Of a stretch of DNA of 64,000 nucleotides, positions 20,932 through 32,697 are shown in pieces. Origin of the DNA: Posidonia oceanica (Eukaryota; Streptophyta; Magnoliopsida; Alismatales; Posidoniaceae); assembly GCA_037176725.1 (NCBI GenBank), contig JAZBRS010000039.1, forward strand, positions 27,750,001-27,814,000, written 5' to 3'. Below the pieces are notes generated by a model. The model was given only the letters and a program-made list of their open reading frames with translations. It was not told the origin of the DNA and made no database searches. The translations under genes and the position numbers were made by a program. The stretch's first letter is position 1. The number at the start of each line of letters is the position of its first letter.

Positions 20932-22970
20932 GGGGGTGGCATGTCCACGATGGCTTGTGCTTTCAACGGGTCCACCTCAATCCCCCTTTGGCTAACAATG
21001 TAGCCAAGCAATTTGCCAGAAGACACCCCGAATACGCACTTCTTGGGATTCAGGCGCAGCTTGTACTTCCGTAGACGGTCAAAGAGCTTTTTGAGACAGG
21101 TAAGATGATCTTCAGGCTCTTTGGTTTTAGCAATCATGTCGTCTACATAGACCTCTACTTCTTGGTGCATGAGGTCGTGGAACAGCGCAGTCATGGCCCT
21201 CTGATAGGTCGCACCAGCATTTTTCAGGCCGAACGGCATGACTTGGTAGCAGAAGCCCCCCCAAGGGGTGATGAATGAAGTCTTTTCCATGTCTTCTTCT
21301 GCCATTTTGATTTGATTGTATCTAGAAAAGCCGTCCATGAAGGAGAGCATCTTGTGGCCCGTTGTATTGTCGACTAGGACGCCAATGTGAGGCAATGGAA
21401 AGTCGTCCTTGGGACTCGCCTTGTTCAGGTCCCTGTAGTCGATGCAGATCCGGATTCGGCCATCTTTCTTGGGCACAGGTACAATATTTGCCAGCCATTC
21501 AGGATAAAGAACGACCTTTAGAAAGTTGACCCTGAGCTGCTTCATTATCCCTTCTTTGATCATGAGCAGCCACTGTGGTCGCCATCTTCTTAGTTTCTGC
21601 TTCACTGGCTTGGCATCCGGGTTTAAGGGCAGATTGTGCACCACTACTTCTATGTCAAGGCCGACCATATCCTCGTAACTCCAGGCGAAGACATCCGCAT
21701 ATTCTTTCAGGAATGCGATGAACTCTGCTCGAGCCTGGGAGGGCAACTGGGCACTGATACGAACTTCTCTGACTTCCTCAGCTGTGCCGATGTTGACGAC
21801 CTCCGTTTCTTCTTCAACATGGAGGTTGGGGCCTTCTGGGTCGTCGTCATAGGGCCGGAACTCGGGCAATGATTCATCAGTCTCATCCATGCCCGTATCA
21901 TCCTCCTCTCCATAAGCAATAAGTTCCAAAAGGATCTCTTTTTCAAAGGAAGGACTTGTGATGTCGAAAGAGTGCATGTGTTCCGCTGCTTGGCCCTGGT
22001 GACGCTTTAGGATGGTCACGCTTACTCTAGTGTTCTTGTAGCTTCGGTGCGCGACCTCCGTCCCAGCAATTCCTTCTGTTATTTGCTCTGGCCTGACTGA
22101 TTCTGCTGAGTGCTCTGCTGATACTGCTGAGGGCTTTGCTGATTCTGCTGCTGAGGCTGCTGACTGTTCTGCTGCTGGGGCTGCTGACAGCTCCGTTACT
22201 GATTCTGCTTTCTGCTCTGTTACTACTGCTGCTTGCACTGCTGATGCTTCCTCCTCTGGGTCTTCTAGTGTGCTTGTGGAGGGTATGCCGGACCGGCGGC
22301 TGATTTGGGCATTGCCGCTTGTTATGCTGCTCAAATGAGGCATGTGTTGCACAAACCACCTAGACCCGCCTTCTGATCGGAGAGTAATGAGTTCATCTGG
22401 TCTAGGGGAGTCCGGCGCTGCTGAGTCTTCTTCCAGGACCATGATAGAGGCATGGTCTTCTTGCAGAGGAGGGTCCGTAACCATGGCTTTCCCTTTCCTT
22501 TCTGCGGCTTGATGCTCTGCCAGGTCTTCTGCTATCGACTTGATCTGTTCTTGATAGAGTAGCTCTAAGTCAGACATCCAAGAATCGACCTGGGCTTCTA
22601 TCGCCACTCCTTCTTCCTCGTCCAAGGGGGAGTTGACGTAGTAGGCGCCGGGGGCCTGCGGCACTGGCCCGGCTGCAAGACGGATTGCTGCCCTGGGAAT
22701 CTGCATGATCTGGTTCACGGGCGCGTCCGATGGCGGCAACTCTGATGTAGAAGGCCCAAATAGACAAGTCAGCGGTGCCATAGATGGATATGCTGCCAGG
22801 GTCACTATTGGAGAGTAAGCAGGGGTGCTCTTCAGAGGGCTCAAGGGCCCGGAGAGTGTAGTGCTCAGTTGGCCTTTTGTATCGGGCCGTAACTGAGAGA
22901 GTGCAGCCTCTGACGCCATGGGGTCATGCCATGAGAGCTGCTGTTGGTTGTCAGGAGGATGCGAAGTGGA
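20932..22970 (-). pseudogene. E1 linker and reverse transcriptase
   Basis: The frame is open from the TAG at 22971-22973 down to 20829, but the last ~35 codons are out of frame. The first ~400 residues are a low-complexity, Ala/Ser/Glu-rich linker (repeated 'AESA/SAASAAE' words near 22100-22230). The RT follows: LNPDAKPVKQKLRRW, KKDGRIRICIDYRDLNKA, LSFMDGFSRYNQI, FGLKNAGATYQRAM and the catalytic YVDDM at 21135-21149. The G-run at 20932-20936 is one base short for the reading frame, so translation leaves the frame exactly where RT should pass into RNase H. All RT motifs are intact. Confidence 0.93.
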
Positions 22971-22973
22971 CTA

Positions 22974-24824
22974 CGCCTGCTGCATTCCGGGAGATGTGGA
23001 TGCTGGAGCGGGCTGGGCCGCGCTGTTGACTGCATTGACTGACTGCCCCTCCAGAGATAGGGACAGTGGCACTGATGTAACTGTGACCGCTGGTAGCATG
23101 CTTGATTCTGCCAGAAGGAGTGTCTCTGACTCCTGCACTGCTGCTGTCTGTACTTAGGAAGCTGATGTGGCTGCAAGAGAGTGGGAACTTGCCAGTTCTG
23201 CCACAGGGCCTGCTGAGCTGCCTGCTGTTTCTGCCAGAGGAAGAGCTGAATAGATTGACTGTGTGGCCTCTGCTCTGATCACTGTTTCTGCTGTGCCGGT
23301 TGGGACTGCCTCTGTTGTGCCAGACTGCTCCTCATCCGAGTAGTAGTCCTCAACACACACCCAATCCTCTATCGGTACCGTGTCTTGATCGTCGGTCGAT
23401 CCCAGGGTTCCTGCACTGGTAAAGTTAGTGAGGTCTCTGGGAATGGCTGATTCTGGATTGTTGAGCTGAGAGCAGTGATCTTCGTTGGTCTTGGGCTCGT
23501 AGCCGAGGCCTTCAGATTTCCTTCGCTCCACTGCTACGATCGGCTCTGCGATCCCCTGGCCGTGACGCCCGAGCGGCGTACCCTTTATGTAACCCCACCT
23601 GTGACATACATTCTCGACCATTCGGAAGGGGTTGCTGTGAACGGTCAAGGAGTTGACACGTTCAAGATCAGGAATGAAGTTAACCGGCTCGCACCGATTA
23701 ACGCGATATAGGGCTTCAGAAGTCTCGGGGTCAAACGGGATAGATTGCGACGACACGGGGGAGACTGCTTCGATCCGCTCCTTCTCAAAGTTCTCCGCCA
23801 TGACGACAATGACATCGTCGCCGCGACGGTACTTTATCATTCGATGGAGAGTCGAAGGAAGGACCTGATGCTTGTGGAGCCAAGGGCGCCCAAGCAGAAG
23901 GTTGAAGTTCGGCTGCAAGTCGACGACATAGAACTCTACGTCGAAGACAACCGGGCCAATAGCGAGAGGAATAATCAGGACCCCTAGAGCATCATGGTGA
24001 GTGTTGTCAAAGGCTGTCATTCCCTTCACGGCTGGCGTGATGTCCTTGGCTTTGAATCCGAGCTTGGTTGCTGTACGCAAGGGGCAAACGTTAAGGCCTG
24101 ACCCATTATCAACCAGTGTTAAGGGAATGCGAAAGTTTTTGAACTGCACCGTGACGAACAGGGGCTGGTTGTGATTAATCCCTGCCGGAGGCAGCTCATC
24201 ACTTGTAAAAGAGATGACCTGGGGCTCCGCAATCAACCCAACCATGCTCTCCAAGGCTGAAGGCTCAATGGACTGGGACACACGGGCAGCCTGGAACACA
24301 CGAAGAAAAGCCTCGCGGTGTTCGGCAGAGGTGTGGATCAAGTCCCAGATAGAAATTTCGGCCTTGACCTTCTTCAGCTGGGAGTTTAGGTCGGCTTTAG
24401 GTTGGCTCTTTTTGGCAAGGGGAGGGGTAGTTCTGGCAGGCTCTAAGGGGGTAGTGGCAGGAAGCTGGGTTACTACAGGCTGGGTAGGGATTTGGCTAGC
24501 TACAAGTTGGTCTGGAGTTGGATCTACTATGGGTTGGCTAGAGGGTGGGGGCATAACAGGTCTAGGGTGAGTTGGCCTAATTGCCGGTGTTGGGGGCCTG
24601 TAAACCCTCCCCGATCGCATTACTTCCGCGCACATCTCTGTGGCGTAGCTGTAAGGGACACGATGGGTGTCCAGGGTCAAATTAATGACGACTGGAGCAC
24701 GTGCTGCGAGCACAGGAGAGGTTACAGGGGGACCTACGGGGTACTGAGGTCTCTCTAGAGGGTATGGTTGTTGGGGTGGGAAGGCTGGGGCAGGTTGAGG
24801 TCTGCCTAGAAGGTGTAGTTGAGG
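22974..24824 (-). pseudogene. E1 aspartic protease region with flanking linkers
   Basis: The polyprotein continues in the gag frame. An open stretch from 24824 to 23157 contains the protease: PLFVTVQFKNFRIPLTLVDNGSGLN with the DNG catalytic triplet (24100-24115), followed by LLLGRPWL, the usual protease C-terminal signature. Plant Tat proteases often have D-N/D-G rather than DTG/DSG (family knowledge). It is bounded by in-frame stops: TGA at 24825-24827, TAA at 23154-23156 and TAG at 22971-22973. Pro/Thr/Gln-rich linkers lie on both sides. Confidence 0.85.
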
Positions 24825-27320
24825 TCACCCTAAGAGGTGGATGGGGGAACTAGGCTGGGCCCTAGCTAGAAGGTGCACAGGGGATTGAGCTTGGGGAAGC
24901 ACGGTGGGAGGCGCGAGAGGGCGCTCCGGCCTGGCACGCGGTCGGATCATGTGAATTCCCGACTCAGAGCCGGCAACTGCCGCGAGATAGAGACTGACTG
25001 GGAAAGGCTCAGAGATGTCAGAGATGAGATCAGAAGGGTCGACCACAGAGGTAGCAGGCCCAAAGGGAAAGACAGAATGGATGCCTGAGGTTCCCACCCC
25101 TCCCGGATAAGAGTGCTCTGGTAAGGGTTGGCGGGTGATGCCAGAATGAGGGGGAACAGCTGAGTGTGCAGATGCATGAGTGTGTGCTTGAGTGGATGCC
25201 TCGTGCGTGTCAATCACAATCATTCCCGATTCGATCAAATCCTGAATAGCGTTCTGCAGGGAGAAGCAATTGTCCGTCGAATGCCCGGTGCTTCGATGGA
25301 AATTGCAGAAGAGGTCCGGCCTAAACCAATGCGGTAGAGGACTTGGTGGTGGACGAACCTCTGGGAACTTCAGGAGCGATGCAACCTTTGGCAAGATGAC
25401 CGTGAGCGGTTCCACCAGTGGGGCGAATCTCCGCTTCTCAATGGGTGGCCTTCTTTGCCTCTGGTATGAGCCTTGCTGAACCGGTGCAGCAGGATAGACC
25501 GGTCTAGCGGTGGTAGTGATGTGTGGTGTGTGTGGATTCCTAGGTATAGGGGCGTACACCATCTGAGCTGGGGCAGGCCGGGATGGCAAGCGAACAGGCA
25601 CAGCAGGGGAGTCGACGAATGCAACAGCGGGTTTCGGCGAATCCTTCCTCTTCGGGCGGTTGTTGCTGCTGCCGCTGTTGTTGTTGTTGGAGGCGCTGCT
25701 GTTGGCACTGTTGCTGCTGATCACTGCCTGCTTAGCGAACGCAGAGAGAGCTGGGAAGTTGCCACTCCGCAAAGAACTCTCCACGCGCGCTCCAGCCCTG
25801 ATGAGTGCCGCAAAAGTAGTGACTGGTTGGATGCTAAGCAGAGCTCCGAGAGACGGTTGCGCCCCTTTGATAACGATCTCGATAGACTCCTCATCAGAGG
25901 GTCTATCTCGAACCTGAGATGCAAGGGCGAACCAGCGGCCGACGTACTCCCCGAACGGCTCGCCAGAATTCTGCTTGATTACGATCAAGTCCGCCCTCTT
26001 TGGGACCAGATCGAGGTTGAAGGAGTACTGTTCCAGGAACGCCTAACTGAGGTCGTTCCAAGTCTTGATGGCTGACATATCAAGCGATGTGAACCACTTG
26101 AGTGCCGGTCCGGTCAAACTCTTCTAGAAAAGGCGGATCAGCAACCTCTCGTCAGCCTGAAGCTGAGCGAGATCACCGTAATACGCCTTCAAGTGTGCTA
26201 CGGGGCAGCCCCTACCATTATACTTCTCGAAGTCCGGGATCTTGAACTTCGGAGGGAGTTCTGCCTCTAGAAAGCAGCAGAGGTCCCGGAATTGGTAGGT
26301 CTGGTGCTTAGTACCCTGCACTAGTCGTAGTGCCTTCTCCAAGACGTCCATCCGGTTATTGATGGGGTCTGGGATTGCTGCTATAGGAGAGGGATCAGCA
26401 GGGGTAGCGAGCGCATACGCCGAATGGGTCTCACCTAAGTGCTCCTCCGGATCTACCATAGCGTCGCCTGGTGGAGCGACAGGATGGCCGGCGTATCCGT
26501 GCTGGGGGACTGTGTATGCAGGAGTGTATGCAGGATGCTGGACTTGGTGCAGAGGAGAATAGTAGATGCCATGCTGTGCTGTGATAGGGGTAGGATGACG
26601 GAGCACCAGTTGCTGTACAGGCGGGGTGCCAGACAACGAGCCAGTGAGGTACTGGGCTCCAGCCGGTCCAAAAGACTGACCACTAGAGGGAAGTGGAGCA
26701 TGCTGTGCTAAGTGTTGTGCAGCAGGAGGCGGCAAACGGGCCCCCATCGTCGGAACCGTGAGTAGTTGAGACGATGGTCGAGGCGGAGGTGTGGAGGTCG
26801 ATGCATGGAATGCAGGAACTGGCCTCAGAGGAACCTCAGGAACGATAGGAATAGAAGAAGGACGAACTGATAGAGCCATGCCCTGTAGTTTCTGGGCAAG
26901 CTCCATCAGGTGCTGGTACTGCGCCTCGGGCGTCTCGCCTGTGGGGACGCTGAAGTGCAGTGCCGGCGAAGGCTGAGAAACAAGTGGCATGGACACAGAC
27001 TGTCCGGGAAAGAAGGATTCTACAGCAAGGGTCGCAGCGACGGTGGAAGGGATGTCGAAAGCGACGTATCCCTGGGATGGAGGGGGCAGTGGCGTCTCCG
27101 AAACGCGAGTAACGGTCGTCAAGATGGATTCGGCGACCGGATCCGGAGGAAGAGATGCTTGCCACTGTCTCGGGACGTACTGAGAACCTAGAGACGTCAG
27201 GGGAGGAAACCCTGGCGTCAGAGGGGGAACAAGGGGGACAGAAGGAGCAACCGGAGGGGCCGGAATGGAAACACCCTCCGTGACAGAAGTGAAAAGAGGC
27301 TCACTAACGTACTGGGCCAT
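24825..27320 (-). pseudogene. E1 gag (capsid and zinc-knuckle-like region), two internal stops
   Basis: The reading begins at the ATG 27318-27320 (MAQYVSEPLF); the frame is open a further ~45 codons upstream, so an earlier start is possible. The first ~300 residues are Pro/Ala/Ser-rich and low-complexity. The retrotransposon gag domain runs about 26230-25750: CPVAHLKAYYGDL, ERLLIRLF, GPALKWF, SFGEYV-like GEPFGEYVGRW. Stops TAG at 26124-26126 and 26043-26045 fall inside it. A zinc-knuckle-like CNFHRSTGHSTDNC (C-x2-H-x4-H-x4-C) follows near 25290. It is a structural protein that forms the particle around element RNA. The frame closes with TGA at 24825-24827. Confidence 0.88.
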
Positions 27321-28630
27321 TGCTGACCTAGATCGCGTGAGAATAGGGCTGCGACGAGTGTTCAAGCGGTGAGTCCTAAGGGGAGCTATCTTCACAAATG
27401 TGGATAGCTCAGAGGGGGAATGGTCGCGAATGAAGTCGCAAAAGGGGTGTCAACGGGGGTCGGTACTCGAGCTCTGGCAAAGGGAAACTCGCTTTACCGG
27501 TCACGCTGACACAACAGAAGGAAATTAGGGGTTAGAAACTATAAGATGAATGCAAATGAGTTAGTTAAATGGCATGAATGATATGCATGCTTTCTAGTAT
27601 GCCCCCCTCACCTAACTAGTGTTTCCTAGCAAGGTTGTCTACTCCGGGTATCCCTGGGTGTACGGGTCACCGACTCAGGTTAGAAAATTAGGTTCCCTGT
27701 CTAACTCCCAGCCCAAAGCTCAGGAAATGATAGGGTGGTGCGTTGGTGGCCTCTACCCCGCCAAAGCGTGGGTGGTACCCTCTACTAACACTGACATGAC
27801 CCCCGGACGAGGGGGGGACAGACCGACTGGCTCGTGCCATGCCCAAAGCGGTGGAACAAGAAGCCGGGACCGTCCTTCGCAGACTAATAGGTGGACTCAG
27901 ATGAGAAGAATGCATGCCCTATATGATGCTTATGTGAATGCTTAAAGTCTTTTATCTTGCGTATTTTATTAACCAGAGGGAGTGAAGGATTGTTCAGAGT
28001 CTCTAGTTGCTCCTAGGAGTTCTTTTTACTTGCGGTTTTTAGTTAACCATGGGGAGAGCAAACAAGTTTCTACTATCCTAGGCATGGCATGTGCGAAAGG
28101 GAAGAAAATCAGTCAAGCATGGCAGGCAGACAATCATACAACAAAACAAAAGGCAAGTGCATGGCATGTGCAGGTGTTTGTGAGCATAATGGTGAAGAAA
28201 AACATTCATCGAGTCAAAAGGCATGTATGCAAGGCATGTGCGTGCGTAGTGACATAGCAAAGGTGTAAAAGAAGCATTCACCATTCAAAAGGCATGTATT
28301 GTTGCCAAACAAGTATGTAGACATGCAATGTGCAATAACTAAAGCAGTAATAAGCAAGTAAGGCAAGGAAAGTAAAGACAAGTAAGCTGTAAAGGAAGTA
28401 AGAGCATAAGCAAGACAATAAGTAAATAAACAAGCAGAGAAGCAAAGCCAAGCGAAAGGGAGCGCAAACCGAGACGAAAGAGGTGCAAAACCTAAGCAAA
28501 GTAGCCACAAAGCGACTTTCTAGGAGTTTGCACAGAAAAGCAAGCAAAACAGGCAAAGAAGGCACACAAGGCAGACAAGGCTGCAAAACAGGCGAGCAAA
28601 AAGCCAGGAACGAAAGCTGGAGTCTAGTCA
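27321..28630 (-). other. E1 5' untranslated leader
   Basis: About 1.3 kb lie between the primer-binding site and gag. No credible gene is visible; the plus-strand ORFs are short and featureless. The part nearest the primer site is rich in A/G on the plus strand ('aagcaa' and 'gcaaag' words). Long leaders are normal in Tat elements and would hold packaging signals; none can be pinpointed here. Confidence 0.6.
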
Positions 28631-28648
28631 TCCCCAGCGGAGTCGCCA
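28631..28648 (-). other. E1 primer-binding site
   Basis: The sense strand reads TGGCGACTCCGCTGGGGA, one base (G) after the LTR terminus ...CTACA. An 18-base TGG-starting stretch at this place is the binding site for the 3' end of a tRNA primer. The sequence looks like the arginine-tRNA type used by Ogre-like elements (from memory; matching it against host tRNAs would settle the identity). Confidence 0.88.
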
Positions 28649-28764
28649 CTGTAGCGATCCCGATCGAAATCAGGCTCGCTATTTAGCGGCGATTGGATCC
28701 AAGGAAGAGGCTCGACTCGAAAAAACTTGAAATCGAGGAGAAAAAAGAAAGATAAGACAAATCA

Positions 28765-28774
28765 GAGTCGCCAC
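28765..28774 (-). other. Primer-site-like decamer inside the E1 5' LTR
   Basis: The sense strand reads GTGGCGACTC, the same ten bases that open the true primer-site region (28640-28649), but about 115 bases inside the LTR. The decamer, or a one-mismatch form, recurs in the other Tat LTRs at 1131, 15504, 51745, 56070 and 57065. Confidence 0.6.
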
Positions 28775-28964
28775 CATGTCTATTAACGGGAGACAAGGAA
28801 AACCGAAGGAAATGCGTGAATTAACACACAAAACCAAGCAAGAAATGCAAAGCAAAGCAATGCAAAGGAAACAAATGCAAATACATGCAAAAGAGATGAC
28901 TCTAGCCTAGGATAAGGGCAGTACGGTCATTGCGGGCCAGAAGACAGGGCAAGGACTCCTGTTA

Positions 28965-28997
28965 CGTGTGGGGAAGGTGTTAGGCACCCCCGACACG
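28965..28997 (-). other. Conserved LTR stem-loop, E1 5' LTR copy
   Basis: Same fold as at 1331, with one C-A mismatch in the CGGGG/CCCCA stem. Confidence 0.55.
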
Positions 28998-29234
28998 CCC
29001 GAGAATCGGTCTTTCTAGGCTTACGCTCGCATACGCAGGGAAATGCAGGATTGAATGCCTATGTGCCTATGAATGCCTAAATGAATGCTCAAGGTGTGCT
29101 CTAAGTGGAGAAATGCAGGGCAAGGAAGTAAACGTGCTATCTAAGTGCTCAGCTACGCTGTCTGTGTTCCGAACCGGGCGAAACCTGGCTCGTGAGAACT
29201 CCAGGCAGTAAGCATCACAGCCCTATATGCAAAT

Positions 29235-29560
29235 GCAGGCGGAAAAGCAAAACAATGGCAAAACCATGCAATGCAATCGACATGTAAGAGAAAACGGAGT
29301 AAAACACGCAAAACGAGGCGAAAAAAAACAAGAAAGCGCGCAAAACGGTGCAAAAGAACGAAACCGGTGCACAAAACGGGCGAGAAAGCAAGGTGGCACG
29401 CAAATCGGTGCAAAAGGCGATGACGGGCACGCAAAACTGTGCCAAAAACAGGGCGAGCGTGCAAAACAGCACGAAGGACAAAGCAGGCACGCAAAACGGT
29501 GCCAAGGCGAGAGCGGGCACGCAAAACGGTGCCAAAAGCAGCGAGATAAAACCTCGGAAA
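29235..29560 (-). repeat. LTR minisatellite, E1 5' LTR copy
   Basis: Same array as at 1593-1885 but with one extra 33-bp unit (near 29417-29450), which accounts for the full length difference between the two E1 LTRs. Confidence 0.85.
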
Positions 29561-32500
29561 AGCCGTGCGAATGCAAATGCAAGGAAAAGATTAGAGGCAG
29601 TGAAAGGAGAAGCAGAACAGCGCATGTGTGAGAACAAGCACTGTTCGGGGCCACACAGAGTAGGTGTGAAGACCTACAAAGGGGAGAGTGAGCAAACGGG
29701 GGGATTACCACCTCTTTTGCGACCATTTCCCACTAAACCGTTCCACGGTGTGTCTCGCATGCTGCCCAAAGCTCGCGATGCGGTCGGATCGTGGAAAAGG
29801 AGGAAGAAAGTCACATTAAGTGGTAAATCCAGGGAAAACTCAACACAAAACACATAGGGAAACGCGAAACGGAGATCTGAGTTGATAGACAAGAAGAAGA
29901 GGCCCTATTCTACATGCTCAAAGAGACAGAAATCGAAAACGAAGAAAACTATGCAAATGGCATGCAAATGAATGCAATGCAGGGATTCAGGAGGACATAC
30001 CTGGAAATCCGGGAGCCTGATCTGAGATCTGTCTAGTCCATGCTGAAGAGCGCTTTACTGCGGTCGCCTGGGTAGCTTACTTGAGAAGATCCAACGGCCG
30101 GATCGGAAGATATCGCAGCTTCAAGGCAGGAAGGCCAGAACTGGGGAGAAGAACAGATCTAGGTGTTCAGGAGGTCCTAGGGATGTGCAAAAGGTCCTCC
30201 CAAGTGAAGGGGAGCTAAAAGTGCTTAGTGTGTGCAAAAGGATGCTAAAATGCAAGGCTAAATGAATGCAGAATGCAAGCACAAGCAAGAAGAAACAAGG
30301 GGAACAAACTTGGAAAAGACAGGAGTTCAAAAGCATTTTTGAAAAAGAAAAGGGGCTAAAATGCAAATTTTCACAAAAGATGGGGTCCACAGAGGAGGGT
30401 TTTGAAAACAGGAGAGGGCAAAGGGTTATTTTGCAAAAGACTGGGTTCAGAAAGCTAATTTGAAAAGAGGGTATGCAATGGAAGAAGTTTTGAAAACAAA
30501 AAGAAATCAGAGTACAATTTTGGAAAAAATTGGGGTCTAAAGTGCAAATTTTCTAGAAAACAGGGTTCTGGGGGGTCTGGGAATGCAAGTGGAGGGTCTA
30601 CATGCAATTTTGTAAGCATAGGAGCTAAGATGCAACTTTAGGGGCAAAACAGTCTTTTTACATGGTTTTTAAAAGATGCAAGGACCTATGTGTGATTTTT
30701 GAATCATGCAGGGGTCAAATATGCAATTTTATATGGTAAACATGCTCTGAAATCAGTAGACAGGACTGATGTGCAATTTTTGAAAAAAACAGGGGCCAAA
30801 ATGCAATGCAATAAGCAAAAATGCATGCAAATGGTTACTGTCCATTTAAAATGGACCTAAATGCAAATGTGCAAAAACAGGAGGCAAAATATGCAATGCA
30901 GTATGCAAAAATTAAAAATAATACCTAAGTTACTACAGTGCATGGACCTAAAGGTAAAATCAGAAACATGCAGGGATGCAGAATGCAATTCCATATGGTA
31001 AAATGCATGCAATTAAATGAACTGATTTAGGGCAGGACTTATATGCAAAAATAAAAAACAGAGGGGCTAAAATGCAAAAAGTTACAACAGCACAGCACAG
31101 TAAAAGGACTGGAAAGAAAATACTGAAAAGCAGAGATAAAAGCAGCAATTTAGCATGGTTTTTTAATTAAAAACTAAGCATATTAAATGGACAGAGGACT
31201 GAAACGCAAAAATTAAAAAACTTAAACCAGATCTGCAATATTTACACCTAAAACTATATTAACAGGAAAATAAATGAACAGTAATGGCCGGCGGTGGCTG
31301 GCACTGTAGCAGTGAGCTACCAGAGCTCGCGACTGCCGGCACAGGGAGGCTGTGGGCGCGCTGATCGGCGGAGGCGGTGGTCCTGGAGCTGACGGAGGCA
31401 GGGCGACGGTCGGCGGGGGGCGATGCGGCCTGGAACGCATCTGAGCGCTCGTTGGAGGTCTGCAGAGCTTCAGAAGCTTCGTCCGGCCGATCGACGCAGC
31501 GACGCTGTGTTCTGAGGGCCGGAGGACGTTCCTGAGACCCGTGCGGACCTGAGGCAACCACCGGAGCTGCGTTTTGCTGCCCGGAGCGACGTGAAGGCCG
31601 GAAGAGCTTGTCGGAGAAGATGATCTGACCGGAGCTGGCAAACGGAGCAGGAGGGCCGAAATCCTATTTCTAAGGGGCAGAGAAGCAGCACGGGAAGAAA
31701 AGGAGACTAAGAGAGTAAAGAATCACCTGAGCCCGCGTCTGAGTCGTTCTCCCGACCTCAGCAGTTCTGGAGGTGGCCGGTGGGGGTCGTCCGGTCGCTG
31801 CGGGCGTCGCCGGCTGCTCGCGAGGGCTAGAGCTGCTTCAGGGCGATCTTCCGGTGCTTCCCAGACGATCGGATGGAAGCTTCAGAGCTCAGGCGGCGGT
31901 TTGGCACTTTGTGGGTTCAGACAGATGGCCGGAGGTCGGGGGGGATGTTTGCTGCATCTCAGGCTGGATGGGACCCTCCGGGGGGTTGCTGGAGGTCAGG
32001 TGAGCGATTCTGGATGGTTGGTTTGCCGTTCTGGAGGCTGTGGAAGGAGTTTGCAGGTTGGGTCGGTTTCTGGTCCGGAGGAGGGGTAAGTGTTTGTTGT
32101 GGAGATTTCGGTCTGTGGTGGATGGCCGGGTCTGATGCCAAGTGTTCTGGGAAGGTGGAGGTCAGGGGATTATCCGGGTGGAGTTTGGGAGAGATCAGTG
32201 GGCAGGAGTGGAGGGAATTGCTGAATGGGTTGTGTTGGTTTCTGTTGGTGATCAGAGGGTGTTTCAGGTGGATTTCTGGGGTGGTTTCAGTGGTGGAATG
32301 GTCGGGAAATGGTGGGAAGGGATTGCTGGGTTTCTGGGTGAACTTGGGGGAGCAATTGGGAGAGAAGTTGAGGCTTGGAAGGGGAATGGTTTGCTGGAGA
32401 AGAAAGAGGGAGTTCTGCTGTGGAATTTAGAGGGAAAAGAAGAGGATTGGGTGTGGAGAATGCTCTGGGATTCTGGTTTCTCTCCGGGATGCTGAAGACT

Positions 32501-32686
32501 CTCTCAGGCTCTCTCTTCGGCTCTCTCTTCTCTCTGGAATTGGAAGATGAAGAGGAGAAGGAAAAGGTCGCACAGGTGGGGAGAAGGCTCTGAATTCTGG
32601 TTTCTCTCCGCTCTCTCAGGGTTTTCTGATCGCTTGCTCTCTCTCTGGATCGTCCAAAAGCCGAAGGAAGGAGGAGATGACTGGAG

Positions 32687-32697
32687 GCTTATATCAG
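32687..32697 (-). promoter_or_regulatory. Candidate TATA box of the E1 5' LTR
   Basis: The minus strand reads TGATATAAGCC, followed by a CT/GA-rich stretch. Being in the 5' LTR it is the likely promoter of the E1 genomic RNA, which would give a leader of more than 5 kb before gag unless spliced. Confidence 0.5.

Noticed and set aside
22027..22359. Serine-rich 110-aa ORF opposite the E1 linker frame
   Set aside because: It is the same low-complexity linker DNA read in another frame.
27619..27945. 108-aa plus-strand ORF in the E1 leader
   Set aside because: Antisense to the element, no domain, low-complexity ends; treated as leader sequence.
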